Assembly (NCBI GenBank): GCA_016214285.1
Contig: JACROV010000104.1
Coordinates: 1-51,989 of the forward strand
Direction of reading: 5' to 3'
Length of the DNA stretch: 51,989 nucleotides
Source of the DNA: Candidatus Omnitrophota bacterium
GTDB lineage: Bacteria > Omnitrophota > Gorgyraeia > Zapsychrales > Zapsychraceae
Shown: one piece after another, positions 8,355 through 23,194 of the stretch
Position numbering within the stretch: position 1 is the stretch's first letter
Layout of the letters: every line of letters begins with the position of its first letter
The notes under the pieces: model-generated
Database searches by the model: none
What the model saw: the letters and a program-made list of their open reading frames with translations, nothing else
What the model was told of the DNA's origin: nothing
Made by a program: the position numbers and the translations under genes

Positions 8355-8960
8355 GTGATCTATTACGTCTCCTATTTTTTCTTTAAACTCTTAAGCGCGT
8401 TTTTCTTCCCCCTGACCGTTACCGGGCGGGGAAACCTTCCGGCTGGTCAAGGGTTCATCATTGCCAGCAATCATGTCAGCAATATGGACCCGTTTATTCT
8501 TGGCCTTGCCAGCCGGCGCAGACTCAGTTATGTTGCCAAGGATTCGCTTTTTTATAACAAGTTCCTGCGATACCTGTTATATAGAGTAGATGCCTTCCCT
8601 GTTAAAAGAGGCGGGGCGGATTTTCGGGCCATGCGCGAGACGTTACGCCGGCTCAAAAAAGGCGCGCCGATCGTTTTTTTCCCTGAAGGGACCCGCCAAA
8701 CCACTGGTGTGGAAAGAAAGATCCATGAGGGAATCGGTTTTATCGTGGCCAAAGCCGGTGTGCCGGTCATTCCCGCCTATATTAAGGATTCCGAGAAAGT
8801 TCTTCCCCCGGGCAGCAGGATCTTAAAGCGTCACCGGGTCACCGTTATCTTCGGAGAACCTTTGCGTTTTGCCAAGCACCAGTCCCACACGGATGTCGCC
8901 CGCCAGGTCATGGAGAGGGTCTCTTCCCTGGCCATGGAGCGCACAAATATTTTTAGTTGA
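8355..8960 (+). CDS. plsC: 1-acyl-sn-glycerol-3-phosphate acyltransferase
   Basis: 201 residues, GTG start two bases after the previous stop. PlsC/LPLAT fold: the HX4D motif is NHVSNMDP (His40, Asp45), and the substrate-binding FFPEGTR lies at 108-114. A hydrophobic N-terminus (YYVSYFFFKLLSAFFFPL) should anchor it in the inner membrane. It would add the second acyl chain in phosphatidate synthesis. The -35 box of the downstream rpsA promoter overlaps its stop codon. Confidence 0.9.
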   Translation: MIYYVSYFFFKLLSAFFFPLTVTGRGNLPAGQGFIIASNHVSNMDPFILGLASRRRLSYVAKDSLFYNKFLRYLLYRVDAFPVKRGGADFRAMRETLRRLKKGAPIVFFPEGTRQTTGVERKIHEGIGFIVAKAGVPVIPAYIKDSEKVLPPGSRILKRHRVTVIFGEPLRFAKHQSHTDVARQVMERVSSLAMERTNIFS

Positions 8961-8984
8961 CAAAATAATCAATTTTGCGATAAT
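8957..8984 (+). promoter_or_regulatory. Promoter for rpsA
   Basis: Perfect TTGACA at 8957-8962 and GATAAT at 8979-8984 with a 16-bp spacer. The -35 overlaps the plsC stop codon, and the 105-bp gap before rpsA fits a short leader. This separates rpsA (and probably tyrS) from the upstream metabolic genes. Confidence 0.7.
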
Positions 8985-9065
8985 GGTGTCCTTCAGTTTA
9001 GCCCTAATCGTTTTTTCCAAGGTTACGACTGAAAATCGGATCAAAAAGGAAGAAGGTAATTTTAT

Positions 9066-10613
9066 ATGAGTCAGGAAAAACAAGCTTTGATGGAAGGTTT
9101 GTACAACGAAACGTTCCACGATATTAAGGAAGGCGAGATCGTCAAGGGCCGTGTTATCTCTGTGAGCAATAAGGAGGCCGTTGTCGATATCGGATTTAAG
9201 TCCGAAGGTTTTGTTTCTATCGAAGAATTCCGTAATGAAGAGAAGCTCGAAGCAGGCGCAGAGATCGATGTCCTGATCGAGTCTATTGAAGATGATGAGG
9301 GGCGTCTTGTCCTTTCTCACATGAAAGCGGAGAAATTACGCGGCTGGATGAAAATGGGCGATGTGATCCGCGAAGGTGATATCGTTGACGGCCGCATCGT
9401 CAAACAGGTCAAGGGCGGGTTTATCGTGGATGTCGATGGAGTGGAAGCGTTCCTGCCGATGTCATTGTCTTCTTTTAAGGGTGTTTCCTCCAATGAGATC
9501 ATGACCCAGAAATATAAATTTCAGATCGCCAAACTCAATAAAGCACGCCGCAATCTTATCCTTTCCCGCCGCGAAGTTGTCCAGAAAGAGAGAGAGCTTG
9601 TTCGTGACAGGCTTTGGAATGAACTCGTTAAAGGGCAGCGCAGAAGCGGTATGGTCAAAGGGATCACGGATTTTGGTGCGTTCATCGATCTGGGTGGCGT
9701 CGATGGATTATTGCATATTACCGATATGAGCTGGACGCGTATCAGTCATCCTTCTGAGCTCGTTAAGGTCGGAGATCGTATCGAAGTCTTGATCCTGGAT
9801 TTCGATAAAGAGAATTCGAAGGTTTCGCTCGGGTTAAAGCAGATCGTCGCCAATCCGTGGGATGGTGTTTACGAGAAATATCCGACGGGAACGAAAGCCA
9901 AGGGCAAGGTCGTTAACGTCATGCCTTACGGGGTGTTCGTTGAGATCGAGCGCGGGATCGAAGGGCTGCTTCATTCCTCGGAGATCACCTGGCAGAAAAA
10001 GCTCGTGAATCCCCAGGAAATGTTCAAAGTCGGCGATGAGATCGAAGTCCAGATCATCAACGTGGACAAGGATTCCAAACGGGTTTCCTTGAGCATGAAA
10101 CAACTCGAAGAAAATCCGTGGCTGGGTGCGGAAAAGAAATATCCGGCAGGATCCAAAGTCAAGGGCAAGGTACGCGGATTTACCGATTATGGCGCGTTCG
10201 TGGAGCTTGATTCCGGTCTGGAAGGGATGATCCATATTTCGGATATGTCTTGGACCAGAAAGATCAATCATCCGCAGGATGTTTTGCAAAAGGGGCAGGA
10301 CGCAGAGGTGAGCGTTTTGGCCGTTGATCCCGCCAGCCGAAAGATCAATCTCGGTCTCAAGCAGCTCATGGAAAATCCCTGGCCGGAAATCGCCCGGAAA
10401 TACCCGATCGATTCCGAAGTGGACGCCGAGGTCGTTTTAAATTCGAATTTCGGCGTTTTTGTCAAGCTCGACGATGATGTGGAGGCGCTCGTTTATTCTT
10501 CTGAGATCGAGAAGGAAAAAGCCGCCGCCCTGAAGGCCGGCGACAGGTTAAAGGTGCGCATCATCAAGGTTGACGTTGAGCAGATGAAAATCGGGGTCAG
10601 CGCAAAAGTATAA
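9066..10613 (+). CDS. rpsA: 30S ribosomal protein S1
   Basis: 515 residues with six S1 (OB-fold) domains: EIVKGRVISVSNKEAVVDIG, DIVDGRIVKQVKGGFIVDVD, RRSGMVKGITDFGAFIDLGG, AKGKVVNVMPYGVFVEIE, VKGKVRGFTDYGAFVELDSG and DAEVVLNSNFGVFVKLDD. Domains 3-5 are canonical; 1, 2 and 6 are more divergent, as in other long S1 proteins. S1 unfolds and docks mRNA on the 30S subunit. E. coli S1 is slightly longer (557). The ATG follows a purine-rich AAAGGAAGAAGG site. Own promoter at 8957-8984. Confidence 0.95.
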   Translation: MSQEKQALMEGLYNETFHDIKEGEIVKGRVISVSNKEAVVDIGFKSEGFVSIEEFRNEEKLEAGAEIDVLIESIEDDEGRLVLSHMKAEKLRGWMKMGDVIREGDIVDGRIVKQVKGGFIVDVDGVEAFLPMSLSSFKGVSSNEIMTQKYKFQIAKLNKARRNLILSRREVVQKERELVRDRLWNELVKGQRRSGMVKGITDFGAFIDLGGVDGLLHITDMSWTRISHPSELVKVGDRIEVLILDFDKENSKVSLGLKQIVANPWDGVYEKYPTGTKAKGKVVNVMPYGVFVEIERGIEGLLHSSEITWQKKLVNPQEMFKVGDEIEVQIINVDKDSKRVSLSMKQLEENPWLGAEKKYPAGSKVKGKVRGFTDYGAFVELDSGLEGMIHISDMSWTRKINHPQDVLQKGQDAEVSVLAVDPASRKINLGLKQLMENPWPEIARKYPIDSEVDAEVVLNSNFGVFVKLDDDVEALVYSSEIEKEKAAALKAGDRLKVRIIKVDVEQMKIGVSAKV

Positions 10614-10643
10614 GCTTTCCCTAAAACCTTCCTTTTATACTCC

Positions 10644-11816
10644 ATGACGCGAACGGCCATTGACGAATCTTTTGAACGCATTTCGCGTGGTACGGCTGAA
10701 ATCATCAATTCGGAAGGTCTCAAGGCAAAACTTCTCGCCAGCCAAAAAAACAAAAAACCGCTTCGCGTTAAAGCCGGCTTTGATCCCACAGCCCCGGATA
10801 TTCACCTCGGTCACACCGTTCTTCTTCGCAAGTTACGTCAATTGCAGGATCTCGGTCATCGGGTCTTTTTTTTGATCGGCGACTTTACCGCCCAGATAGG
10901 GGACCCAACGGGCAAGGACCAGATCCGGCCCCGGTTGGACAGGCAGAAAGTCAACCAAAATGCCAAAACTTACAAAGAGCAGGTCTTCAAGATTCTTGAT
11001 CCTGAGCGGACTGAGGTTGTATTCAATAGTGCCTGGCTGGATAAGCTGTCCTCGCAGGAAATCCTTTCCTTAACGGCCCATTCTACGGTTGCCCGGATGC
11101 TGGCCCGTTCTGATTTCAAAAAGCGTTTTGAGGAAAAAAGAGAGATCAGCCTGCTTGAATTTGTCTATCCCTTGTTGCAAGGATACGACTCGATCCATTT
11201 AAAAGCGGACATTGAGCTAGGAGGTTCCGACCAGAAATTTAACCTTTTGATGGGCCGTGAATTGCAGGAAGCTTATGGCCAGGAACCCCAGGTCATCATC
11301 ATGACGCCGCTCCTCGAAGGGACCGACGGCGTCAGCAAGATGAGCAAGTCTTTGAACAACTATATCGGGATCAATGAACCGGCTGACGAGATATTCGGCA
11401 AAGTGATGTCGATCAGCGATGATTTGATGTATCGTTATTATGAAATTTTAACGGATTTTGATATGGCAGAGATCAAAACGCTTCATCCCAAAGAGGCCAA
11501 GGTGAAATTGGCGAGCGAGATCATCGCGCGGTTTCATGATTCTAAAAAGGCTGAAGCGGCCAGAAAGAATTTCGAAAGGGTTTTTGCGCGAGGGCAAACC
11601 CCCGAAGACGCGCCTGAATACAAACTTGGGGCGAACACTGCTTCCCTGGCCGATATTCTTCTCTTCGCGAAACTGGTTGATTCCAGGCGCGAGTTCCAGC
11701 GGTTGCTTGGCCAGGGCGCCATCAGTCACGATAATCACGCCATTCTCGATGCCCGGTGGCGGCCCCAGGCAGGGGTCGTTAAGGTGGGGAAACGCCGTTT
11801 TCTAAGGCTCATCTAA
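10644..11816 (+). CDS. tyrS: Tyrosine-tRNA ligase
   Basis: 390 residues. Class I aminoacyl-tRNA synthetase charging tRNA-Tyr. The HIGH-type motif is HLGH (54-57, in [14 protein letters not shown]) and the second signature is KMSKS (232-236). FDPTAPD before the first motif and [20 protein letters not shown] are TyrRS-type substrate pocket sequences. The C-terminus ([19 protein letters not shown]) resembles a small S4 RNA-binding domain. It starts 30 bases after rpsA; no separate promoter or T-box leader is visible. Confidence 0.94.
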   Translation: MTRTAIDESFERISRGTAEIINSEGLKAKLLASQKNKKPLRVKAGFDPTAPDIHLGHTVLLRKLRQLQDLGHRVFFLIGDFTAQIGDPTGKDQIRPRLDRQKVNQNAKTYKEQVFKILDPERTEVVFNSAWLDKLSSQEILSLTAHSTVARMLARSDFKKRFEEKREISLLEFVYPLLQGYDSIHLKADIELGGSDQKFNLLMGRELQEAYGQEPQVIIMTPLLEGTDGVSKMSKSLNNYIGINEPADEIFGKVMSISDDLMYRYYEILTDFDMAEIKTLHPKEAKVKLASEIIARFHDSKKAEAARKNFERVFARGQTPEDAPEYKLGANTASLADILLFAKLVDSRREFQRLLGQGAISHDNHAILDARWRPQAGVVKVGKRRFLRLI

Positions 11817-11884
11817 AAATTGACAGAAATTTGTAACTTCAGTAATTCTAGTAAATTAAGTTCCAGCAAATAGACAAAAAAAAC

Positions 11885-11912
11885 TTGACAAGGTAATGAA
11901 AATGGGTATACT
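11885..11912 (+). promoter_or_regulatory. Promoter for tRNA-Thr and probably the secE-nusG-rpl genes
   Basis: TTGACA at 11885-11890 and TATACT at 11907-11912, spacer 16 bp, about 20 bases before the tRNA. A second TTGACA occurs at 11820-11825 in the same AT-rich gap. This is the clearest promoter ahead of the long ribosomal/RNA polymerase block. Confidence 0.7.
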
Positions 11913-11932
11913 TGACTGACTCGATTGGTTCT

Positions 11933-12005
11933 GCCCCTGTAGCTCAGTCGGTAGAGCACGTTCTTGGTAAGGACGAGGTCACCGGTTCAATTCCGGTCGG
12001 GGGCT
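11933..12005 (+). tRNA. tRNA-Thr (anticodon GGT)
   Basis: Full cloverleaf of 73 nt: acceptor GCCCCTG/CGGGGGC, D arm GCTC/GAGC, anticodon stem CGTTC/GGACG with loop TTGGTAA (anticodon GGT), and T arm ACCGG-TTCAATT-CCGGT. The 3' CCA is not encoded. Placement of tRNA-Thr, and often tRNA-Trp, ahead of secE-nusG is common in bacteria. Confidence 0.95.
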
Positions 12006-12088
12006 TCACACCCCGACGGAGTAATAACAATTTTTCTTTTAATTTGTATTTTAATACCCAGATTTTTTATCACTATAATTTTAATATA

Positions 12089-12241
12089 ATGCGTGAACCC
12101 ATCCAGTTTCAGTGCACAGAATGCAGCCGTATTAATTACAGCGCTACGAAGGATAAGAAAAAACATCCGGATCGGATCGAGGTCAAGAAGTTTTGTCCTT
12201 TCTGCCGTAAGCACGTTCTGCATAAAGAGCTAAAAAAATGA
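12089..12241 (+). CDS. rpmG: 50S ribosomal protein L33, zinc-ribbon form
   Basis: 50 residues starting MREPIQFQCTECSRINY. Four zinc-ligand cysteines are present (C9, C12, C36, C39), so this is the C+ form. A longer in-frame reading through the tRNA exists but the family start is at 12089. There is no obvious Shine-Dalgarno before it; the leader is AT-rich. It lies between two tRNA genes and is likely released from the shared transcript by tRNA processing. Confidence 0.93.
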   Translation: MREPIQFQCTECSRINYSATKDKKKHPDRIEVKKFCPFCRKHVLHKELKK

Positions 12242-12256
12242 CGGGAAATTTCTTGT

Positions 12257-12330
12257 AGGCCTGTAGCTCTAATTGGTAGAGCGACGGTCTCCAAAACCGT
12301 GGGTTGTAGGTTCGAGTCCTACCAGGCCTG
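12257..12330 (+). tRNA. tRNA-Trp (anticodon CCA)
   Basis: Full cloverleaf of 74 nt: acceptor AGGCCTG/CAGGCCT, D arm GCTC/GAGC, anticodon stem ACGGT/ACCGT with loop CTCCAAA (anticodon CCA), and T arm GTAGG-TTCGAGT-CCTAC. Discriminator base G, as usual for bacterial tRNA-Trp. CCA is not encoded. secE starts 14 bases later. Confidence 0.95.
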
Positions 12331-12344
12331 TGCGATTCCGGTTG

Positions 12345-12536
12345 ATGAAGATGTTTGGAAAAATACAAAATTTTATATCTGAGGTCGGTGTCGAGCTTAA
12401 AAAAGTTTCCTGGTTGACCCGTCAAGAGTTGATCGACGCGACCTGGATCGTCCTTTTAAGTTCAATTTGTTTGGGGATATTCATTGGATGCGCAGATTTT
12501 GTTCTTTCCAAATTATTAAGTTTGATCATCAGGTAG
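12345..12536 (+). CDS. secE: Preprotein translocase subunit SecE
   Basis: 63 residues, the short single-span form. The amphipathic helix region (EVGVELKKVSWLTRQELIDA) precedes one membrane segment (TWIVLLSSICLGIFIGCADF). SecE clamps SecY (gene at 36110) in the Sec channel. A longer frame runs back into tRNA-Trp; the start at 12345 (or the ATG two codons later) is right for the family. secE directly before nusG is a near-universal pairing. Confidence 0.93.
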   Translation: MKMFGKIQNFISEVGVELKKVSWLTRQELIDATWIVLLSSICLGIFIGCADFVLSKLLSLIIR

Positions 12537-12545
12537 GGTAAGTTC

Positions 12546-13079
12546 ATGGCTGAAATGAAATGGTATGTGGTGCACACTCAAACAGGCTCGGAAGAGAAGG
12601 CTCGGGCTGGTTTGCAGGGGCGTATGGCCACGACGGAACTTAAGAAATATGTCGGAGAGATCATTGTCCCGACCGAACAGGTGGCTGAGATCCGCGGCGG
12701 GAAAAAGCGCATCACCGCCAGAAAGTTCTTCCCCGGATATCTCATCGTCAAGATGGACATGAACAAGGAGAGCTGGTATCTGGTCAAGACAACGCCGGGG
12801 ATCACCGGCTTTATCGGTCCCGGGCGCAGACCGACGCCCGTCTCTGACGAAGAAGTCAAAGCTATTCTGCAGCGTACTGAAGACACGGAAACCAAACCCA
12901 CCCCCAAAATTGTTTTTGAGATCGGCGAGTCGATCCGTATCGCCCAGGGGCCGTTCGCAAATTTTAACGGTTCGGTCATGGAACTTTATCCGGAAAGAGG
13001 CAAGTTGAAAGTAAGCGTTTCAATTTTTGGCAGGTCAACGCTAGTAGAGCTCGAATACTGGCAAGTGGAAAAATTGTAA
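12546..13079 (+). CDS. nusG: Transcription termination/antitermination protein NusG
   Basis: 177 residues. The N-terminal NGN domain ([20 protein letters not shown], then [20 protein letters not shown]) binds RNA polymerase; the C-terminal KOW domain ([20 protein letters not shown]) binds Rho or S10. It helps couple transcription with translation. Nine bases behind secE and one base before rplK, so cotranscribed with both. Confidence 0.96.
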   Translation: MAEMKWYVVHTQTGSEEKARAGLQGRMATTELKKYVGEIIVPTEQVAEIRGGKKRITARKFFPGYLIVKMDMNKESWYLVKTTPGITGFIGPGRRPTPVSDEEVKAILQRTEDTETKPTPKIVFEIGESIRIAQGPFANFNGSVMELYPERGKLKVSVSIFGRSTLVELEYWQVEKL

Positions 13080-13080
13080 A

Positions 13081-13506
13081 ATGGCAAAAGAAGCTGTCGC
13101 GCAAATCAAATTATATGTTCCCGCGGGGCAGGCAAATCCTGCGCCGCCGGTCGGTCCGGCATTAGGTCAGCATGGCGTCAACATCATGATGTTCTGCAAG
13201 GCCTTTAACGAAAAGACGAAAGGCCGCGAGGGGCTTATTCTGCCGGCGGTCATTACCGTCTACAAGGACAAGTCCTTTGACTTTATCATCAAGACGCCGC
13301 CGAGCGCCGTTTTGATCAAAAAGGCGGCCAATCTGGCCAAGGCTTCAGGGACGGCCGGGCGTGAGAAGATCGGCAAGATCACGCGCAAGCAGGTCGAAGA
13401 GATCGCCAAGGCCAAAATGGAAGATTTGAACACGGCTGATTTCGCCCAAGCGGTAAAAACTATTGAAGGAACGGCCCGCAGTATGGGCATCGAGGTGGTG
13501 GCTTAA
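13081..13506 (+). CDS. rplK: 50S ribosomal protein L11
   Basis: 141 residues, normal length. Starts [20 protein letters not shown] followed by [20 protein letters not shown], the conserved N-terminal domain; the C-terminal rRNA-binding domain includes [21 protein letters not shown]11 forms the stalk base and GTPase-associated centre with 23S rRNA. One base after nusG, one base before rplA. Confidence 0.97.
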   Translation: MAKEAVAQIKLYVPAGQANPAPPVGPALGQHGVNIMMFCKAFNEKTKGREGLILPAVITVYKDKSFDFIIKTPPSAVLIKKAANLAKASGTAGREKIGKITRKQVEEIAKAKMEDLNTADFAQAVKTIEGTARSMGIEVVA

Positions 13507-13507
13507 C

Positions 13508-14188
13508 ATGGTTAAATTAAACAAACGCATGAAAAACGCAGCTCAACAGTTTGGCGCCGACCGGGCGTATTCTCTTCAAGAGGCCATTGATAGCATCGAG
13601 AAATTCCCCAAAGTGAAATTTGATGAAACGGTCGAATTGCACTTTTCCCTTAATATAGACACCAAAAATTCCGATCAGGTTATTCGCGGGACGGTTGTCC
13701 TGCCGCATGGAACGGGAAAGAACGTGCGTATCGCCGTTTTTTGCAAAGGTGAGCAGGAGCAAAAGGCCAGAGAAGCCGGGGCCGACCTTATCGGAGCTGA
13801 AGATCTTATTGAAAAAGTATCCAAAGGATTTATGGATTTCGATGTGGTGATCGCCACTCCGGATATGATGCGGGATTTGAGTAAATTGGGTAAAATTCTG
13901 GGGCCGCGAGGCCTGATGCCGACTCCAAAGGCGGGAACGGTCAGTGCGGATGTGGCTAAGGCGATCAGAGAAGTCAGAGCCGGTAAAATTGAATTTAAAT
14001 CGGATAAACAAGCGGGTATCCACGTGATCGTCGGAAAAAGATCCTTCGCCAGGGAAAAGCTGCTGGATAACGCCAGCCATGTGATTGAGGCCATTAATCA
14101 TGTCAAACCGGCTTCGGTTAAGGGAAATCTTCTGAAAAATATATCCTTGTCCACGACAATGGGGCCGGGATTAAAGGTGGCGATATGA
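13508..14188 (+). CDS. rplA: 50S ribosomal protein L1
   Basis: 226 residues. Contains the L1 signature region [20 protein letters not shown] and [21 protein letters not shown]1 forms the mobile stalk at the E site and in many bacteria represses its own operon by binding the mRNA leader; no rRNA-mimic leader is visible in the one-base gap to rplK. An upstream in-frame start at 13463 lies inside rplK and is unlikely. The stop overlaps the rplJ start (ATGA). Confidence 0.96.
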   Translation: MVKLNKRMKNAAQQFGADRAYSLQEAIDSIEKFPKVKFDETVELHFSLNIDTKNSDQVIRGTVVLPHGTGKNVRIAVFCKGEQEQKAREAGADLIGAEDLIEKVSKGFMDFDVVIATPDMMRDLSKLGKILGPRGLMPTPKAGTVSADVAKAIREVRAGKIEFKSDKQAGIHVIVGKRSFAREKLLDNASHVIEAINHVKPASVKGNLLKNISLSTTMGPGLKVAI

Positions 14189-14715
14189 AAAGAATCGGTC
14201 AGATATTCCGTGAAACCCTTGTCAGCCGGGTTAAAGACGGCATAGGCCAGAACGGATGCATTTTTGTCATCAGCTATTCGCAGGTTCCCGCGTCCCAGAT
14301 CAACGATTTTCGTAAACGCCTCAAAACGGCTGGAGCGGATATTTATGTTTCCAAAAATTCCATCGCCCAGATCGCTCTTAAAGATTTGAATCAAAGCGGG
14401 TTGGCGGAGAAAATAACCGGACAGATGGCGTTTGTCTGGAGCCAGGCTGATGCCGCGGAAGTGGCCAAGGCCCTGGTCAAATTCGCCAGAGAATGCGCAA
14501 ATATCAAGATCCGCGGCGGATTGCTGGATGGCAAGATTTTGGAGAAGGATCAAATTATCCAATTGTCTGAGTTACCGTCGCGGCAGGTTTTATTAACGAT
14601 GCTTTTATCGACGATCCAGTCGCCGTTGACCCGGCTGGCGGGAGCGTTGAGCGGCAAAACGCAGGAACTCTTATCCATATTGAAGCAGTTAAGCGAAAAA
14701 AAGGGAGGGAATTGA
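14185..14715 (+). CDS. rplJ: 50S ribosomal protein L10
   Basis: 176 residues. The N-terminal globular part anchors to 23S rRNA (VIFR-like region with [20 protein letters not shown]), and the C-terminal helix (near [17 protein letters not shown]) is where L7/L12 dimers dock. It overlaps rplA by four bases, so the long L10-binding leader seen in E. coli between rplA and rplJ cannot exist here. Confidence 0.93.
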   Translation: MKRIGQIFRETLVSRVKDGIGQNGCIFVISYSQVPASQINDFRKRLKTAGADIYVSKNSIAQIALKDLNQSGLAEKITGQMAFVWSQADAAEVAKALVKFARECANIKIRGGLLDGKILEKDQIIQLSELPSRQVLLTMLLSTIQSPLTRLAGALSGKTQELLSILKQLSEKKGGN

Positions 14716-14716
14716 A

Positions 14717-15160
14717 ATGTCCGAAAATACAACAACGGAACAAAAGCAGGAAGCTCATGGAAAAGAGCTTTCCGCAAAATTAAAGGAAGTCGTTAAGACG
14801 ATCGAAGGCTTGACAGCGCTCGAAATTTCCGAATTGGTCAAAGCTCTTGAAGACAAATTTGGTATTAAAGCCGCCGCCCCCATGGCTGGCATGATGATGC
14901 CTATGGGTGCCGCAGCCGGTACCGGTGCCGCAGCCGCGGCCGAGGAGAAAACCGCCTTTGATGTCGTCCTTAAAGAAATCGGCCCCAACAAGATCGCCGT
15001 CATCAAGGAAGTCAGAGGCGCGACCAACCTCGGGTTGAAGGAAGCCAAAGACCTCGTTGAGGCCGCACCCAAGACGGTCAAAGAAGGCGCGACCAAAGAG
15101 GAAGCAGAAGACCTCAAGAAGAAGCTGGAAGCTGCCGGCGCAAAAGTGGAATTGAAATAA
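14717..15160 (+). CDS. rplL: 50S ribosomal protein L7/L12
   Basis: 147 residues, longer than the usual 120-130. An extra hydrophilic N-terminus ([17 protein letters not shown]) precedes the dimerisation helix region ([18 protein letters not shown]), an Ala/Met/Gly-rich hinge, and the conserved C-terminal domain ([33 protein letters not shown]). The C-terminal domain recruits EF-G, EF-Tu and IF-2. Strong Shine-Dalgarno AGGGAGG. Multiple copies per ribosome imply high expression. Confidence 0.96.
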   Translation: MSENTTTEQKQEAHGKELSAKLKEVVKTIEGLTALEISELVKALEDKFGIKAAAPMAGMMMPMGAAAGTGAAAAAEEKTAFDVVLKEIGPNKIAVIKEVRGATNLGLKEAKDLVEAAPKTVKEGATKEEAEDLKKKLEAAGAKVELK

Positions 15161-15200
15161 TTCCGTTCATTGACAATCGACTCTTTAGAGCGTGGGGAAT

Positions 15201-18200
15201 ATGGAAAAACTGAAAGTTAAAAGTTTCAGCAAGTTCAGGGAGGATTTTGAGATCCCGCATCTGTTGGGCATCCAGACGGATGCTTACGAACAATTCCTGC
15301 AGGCAGGCCTTGCCCCCGACAAGCGCAAGTATCAGGGCTTGGAGGAAGTGTTCCGCGATGTCTTCCCGTTGGAAAGTTATGACGGGCAGATCAAGCTGGA
15401 ATACATGAATTATTCTTTGGGCAAAGAAAAATATTCCGCCGTGGAATGTAAAAGACGCGGCATGACCTTCGCGGCGCCGTTGAAGGTCAAACTGCGCCTG
15501 ATCACACCCGTTGATATTAAAGAGCAGGAAGTATATTTCGGCGAGTTCCCGTTAATGACCGATACGGGGACTTTTATCATCAACGGTGACGAAAGAGTCG
15601 TTGTTTCCCAGATCCAGCGTCCGCCAGGGGTTTCTTTTGAGGAAGAACTTCACCCCACAGGCAAAAGCATTTTTCACGGAAGAATCATCCCGACGCGCGG
15701 AGCCTGGTTTGAGATCAAATATGATCTCAACAACGTTTTTCTGGCCTACGTTGACCGCCGCAGGAATTTTCCGGCCACACAGATTTTGCGCATCATGGGC
15801 CTGTCGACCATCGAAGACATGAAGGCCATGCTCGGTGAGAATTTCGAGAAAATCAAGCCAACCCTCGAGAAAGACCATACCGCCACCAAAGAAGAAGCTC
15901 TCCTTGATTTTTACCGTAAGATGCGTCCCACCGAGCCGGCAACGGTTGAGGTGGCGGATACGCTGTTTTTTCGGTTATTTTTTGACCCCAAACGCTACGA
16001 TCTAAGCAAAGTCGGACGTCATATTATCAATCGTAAATTGAATATGGATTCACCTCTTGAAAATCGCGTCTTGGACATCAAGATGGTCATCGAGGTCATC
16101 CGCTATTTGATGAATTTGCGTAATGGCGTCGGCGAGACCGATGATATCGACCATTTGGGCAACCGGCGCATTAAAACGGTCGGCGAATTGGTCCAGAACC
16201 AGGTGCGTATCGGCCTTGCTCGTCTGGAGCGTTCGATCAAAGAGCGTTTGGTCGTCATGAGCAATTTTGAAAATCTTACCGCTCATCATTTGATCAACTC
16301 CAGACTTTTTTCGAATCAGATCCAGGATTTCTTCGCCCGCAGTCAATTGTCCCAGTTCATGGACCAGGTCAATCCGCTTTCCGAGATGACCCATAAGAGA
16401 CGCTTGAGCGCCCTGGGTCCCGGCGGGTTGTCCCGCGAGCGTGCGGGTTTTGAAGTTCGCGACGTTCATCATACGCATTACGGACGGGTGTGCCCTATTG
16501 AAACCCCTGAAGGGCCGAACATCGGGCTTATCGCGTCATTGACCAATTGTGCCCGTGTCAACGAATTGGGGTTTATTGAAACCCCGTATCGCAAAGTCAG
16601 CGAAGGACACGTTGCCAATAAGATTGAATATTTGACCGCCGATAAAGATCAGAACGAGCATATCGCGCAGGCCAATTCCCTGATCGATAAGAGCGGGAAT
16701 TTCTCCGAAAAGGAAGTTTCCTGCCGTTATAAGACAGATTTCCCGAAGGTAGCTCCGAAGAACGTCACTTACATGGATGTTTCGTCGCTTCAGGTTGTTT
16801 CGGTCGCCGCGGCACTGATTCCATTTCTCGAGCATGACGACGCTAACCGCGCGTTGATGGGTTCCAACATGCAGCGCCAGGCTGTCCCGGGCATGATCCC
16901 GGAAGTCCCTTATGTCTCGACGGGGATGGAGGGGAAAGTGGCCCAGGATTCCGGCGTAGTTGTTCTGGCCAGGCAATCGGGCACTGTTACCAAAGTCGAC
17001 GCGCGCGAGATCACAATCGGCGATACCGTTTATCCATTGAAAAATTTCCAGCGGACCAACGCGAACACGTGCATTCAGCAAAGACCTTTGGTCAACGTCG
17101 GCGATAAAGTTCAGGCGGGCGACCCAATCGCAGACGGCATCGGGACCAAGGATGGCCAATTGGCGCTTGGTTGTAACGTTTTGGTCGCGTTTATGCCCTG
17201 GCGCGGGTTTAATTTCGAAGACGCCATTTTGATCAACGAACGATTGGTCCGTGAAGATAAATTTACATCGATCCATATTGAACGTTTCGAGGTCGAATGC
17301 CGTGAAACGCGTTTGGGTAACGAGGAAATCACGCGGGATATTCCCAACGTCGGAGAAGACGCCCTCGTGAATCTTAATGAAGACGGCATTATCCGCATCG
17401 GGGCTGAGGTCAAAGCCGGGGATATTTTGGTCGGCAAAGTAACTCCCAAAAGCGAAAAGGAACTTTCCCCGGAGGAACGGCTTTTACGCGCGATCTTTGG
17501 CGAGAAGGCGGCGGATATCCGCGATACTTCCCTGACGCTTCCTCCCGGCATTGAAGGTGTCGTTGTCCACGCGGAGATCTTCCAGCGGGCAGAGCGCGGA
17601 CGCAAGACCAAAGATGACAAGAAAAAAGAAATAGATGCCGTTGAGAAGGTCAAGGCCTATTACAAGCAGGAGATCGAATTTGCCGAGGGAGAGAAGCAAA
17701 AGAAGATCTGCAAGCTTTTGAATATCGACAAGAGGAAGATCGGCAATATCCGTTTTGATGAATTCGAAGAGGATTCCGAGGAGTATGAAGTCGTCCGTTT
17801 TTATGACGATAAAATCGCCGAATTAGTCGAGGAAGAGATCCAGGAAACCGAACGTATCCGCCGCGGCGATGAATTGCCTGCGGGCGTCTTGAAACGAGTT
17901 GTTGCTTATATCGCCACCAAGCGCAAGGTCGCCGAAGGCGATAAAATGGCCGGTCGTCATGGGAATAAAGGTATTGTTTCGCGGATTTTGCCCGAAGAGG
18001 ACATGCCGTTTTTGGAAGACGGCACGGCGGTCGATATTGTCTTGAATCCGTTGGGCGTTCCCTCTCGTATGAACGTCGGTCAACTTTTGGAGACCCATCT
18101 GGGCTGGGCCGCGAAGGCGTTGGGATTCTACGCCGTCACACCGGTCTTTAACGGGGCGACCGAGACGGAGATACGCGCCTGTCTCAAAGAGGCGGGATTG

Positions 18201-18722
18201 CCGGAAGACGGCAAGACAACTGTCATTGACGGGCATACTGGAATCCCATTCGAGCAGAAAGTCACAGTGGGATACATTTATATGCTCAAGCTGAATCACC
18301 TTGTTGACGAAAAGATCCACGCCCGCTCCATTGGCCCGTATTCGCTGGTCACGCAACAACCGCTGGGTGGAAAAGCGCATTTTGGCGGACAGCGTTTCGG
18401 AGAAATGGAAGTTTGGGCGCTCGAGGCCTATGGGGCCGCCTACACGCTGCAGGAAATGTTGACGGTCAAAAGTGACGATGTTATCGGGCGCAGCCGCATG
18501 TATGAGTCCATCGTTAAGGGACAACACAAGCTTGAAACGGGAACGCCGGAATCTTTCAACGTTCTCGTTAAAGAACTCCAGGGTTTATGTTTGGACATCC
18601 AGGTTATTAAAATGGCATCCGAGCAGCAACAAGAGGTAGACAATGCCGAGAAGGCCGAGAAGGCCGATAAGGCCGATAAGGCAGACAATAAACTTCTAAC
18701 TAAACTTAGAGAAAAAGCTTAA
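15201..18722 (+). CDS. rpoB: RNA polymerase beta subunit
   Basis: 1173 residues; shorter than E. coli RpoB (1342) because lineage-specific insertions are missing. The rifampicin region [20 protein letters not shown] is wild-type-like, followed by [20 protein letters not shown] and [14 protein letters not shown]. Conserved catalytic parts include [15 protein letters not shown] and [20 protein letters not shown]. The C-terminus carries a short repeated [11 protein letters not shown] stretch before LLTKLREKA. The ATG at 15201 has a GGGGA site; a GTG at 15192 is also possible. Five bases before rpoC. Confidence 0.98.
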   Translation: MEKLKVKSFSKFREDFEIPHLLGIQTDAYEQFLQAGLAPDKRKYQGLEEVFRDVFPLESYDGQIKLEYMNYSLGKEKYSAVECKRRGMTFAAPLKVKLRLITPVDIKEQEVYFGEFPLMTDTGTFIINGDERVVVSQIQRPPGVSFEEELHPTGKSIFHGRIIPTRGAWFEIKYDLNNVFLAYVDRRRNFPATQILRIMGLSTIEDMKAMLGENFEKIKPTLEKDHTATKEEALLDFYRKMRPTEPATVEVADTLFFRLFFDPKRYDLSKVGRHIINRKLNMDSPLENRVLDIKMVIEVIRYLMNLRNGVGETDDIDHLGNRRIKTVGELVQNQVRIGLARLERSIKERLVVMSNFENLTAHHLINSRLFSNQIQDFFARSQLSQFMDQVNPLSEMTHKRRLSALGPGGLSRERAGFEVRDVHHTHYGRVCPIETPEGPNIGLIASLTNCARVNELGFIETPYRKVSEGHVANKIEYLTADKDQNEHIAQANSLIDKSGNFSEKEVSCRYKTDFPKVAPKNVTYMDVSSLQVVSVAAALIPFLEHDDANRALMGSNMQRQAVPGMIPEVPYVSTGMEGKVAQDSGVVVLARQSGTVTKVDAREITIGDTVYPLKNFQRTNANTCIQQRPLVNVGDKVQAGDPIADGIGTKDGQLALGCNVLVAFMPWRGFNFEDAILINERLVREDKFTSIHIERFEVECRETRLGNEEITRDIPNVGEDALVNLNEDGIIRIGAEVKAGDILVGKVTPKSEKELSPEERLLRAIFGEKAADIRDTSLTLPPGIEGVVVHAEIFQRAERGRKTKDDKKKEIDAVEKVKAYYKQEIEFAEGEKQKKICKLLNIDKRKIGNIRFDEFEEDSEEYEVVRFYDDKIAELVEEEIQETERIRRGDELPAGVLKRVVAYIATKRKVAEGDKMAGRHGNKGIVSRILPEEDMPFLEDGTAVDIVLNPLGVPSRMNVGQLLETHLGWAAKALGFYAVTPVFNGATETEIRACLKEAGLPEDGKTTVIDGHTGIPFEQKVTVGYIYMLKLNHLVDEKIHARSIGPYSLVTQQPLGGKAHFGGQRFGEMEVWALEAYGAAYTLQEMLTVKSDDVIGRSRMYESIVKGQHKLETGTPESFNVLVKELQGLCLDIQVIKMASEQQQEVDNAEKAEKADKADKADNKLLTKLREKA

Positions 18723-18726
18723 GAAA

Positions 18727-22872
<4,146 letters not shown>

Positions 22873-23194
22873 ATCGCCCGCGCTCACGAACTGTCCGTTC
22901 CGACGGGGAGTTTGCCTGCAGGTTAAAACGATGACGCCGAAGAAACCGAACTCGGCGTTGCGCAAGATCGCCAGAGTGCGTTTGTCCAACAAGTTTGAGG
23001 TTACTTCGTATATCCCGGGTGAAGGGCATAATCTTCAGGAACACTCGATCGTGCTGGTACGCGGCGGCCGCGTGAAAGACCTGCCCGGCGTGCGTTATCA
23101 TATCGTGCGTGGGACATTGGATACCGCCGGCGTGGCGAAGCGCAAGAAATCTCGGTCGAAGTACGGAGCTAAAAAGGATACAGGTAAATAACAT

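Noticed and set aside
11912-12088. N-terminal extension of L33 through the tRNA-Thr gene
   Set aside because: The extension is the translated tRNA; the 50-residue form matches the family.
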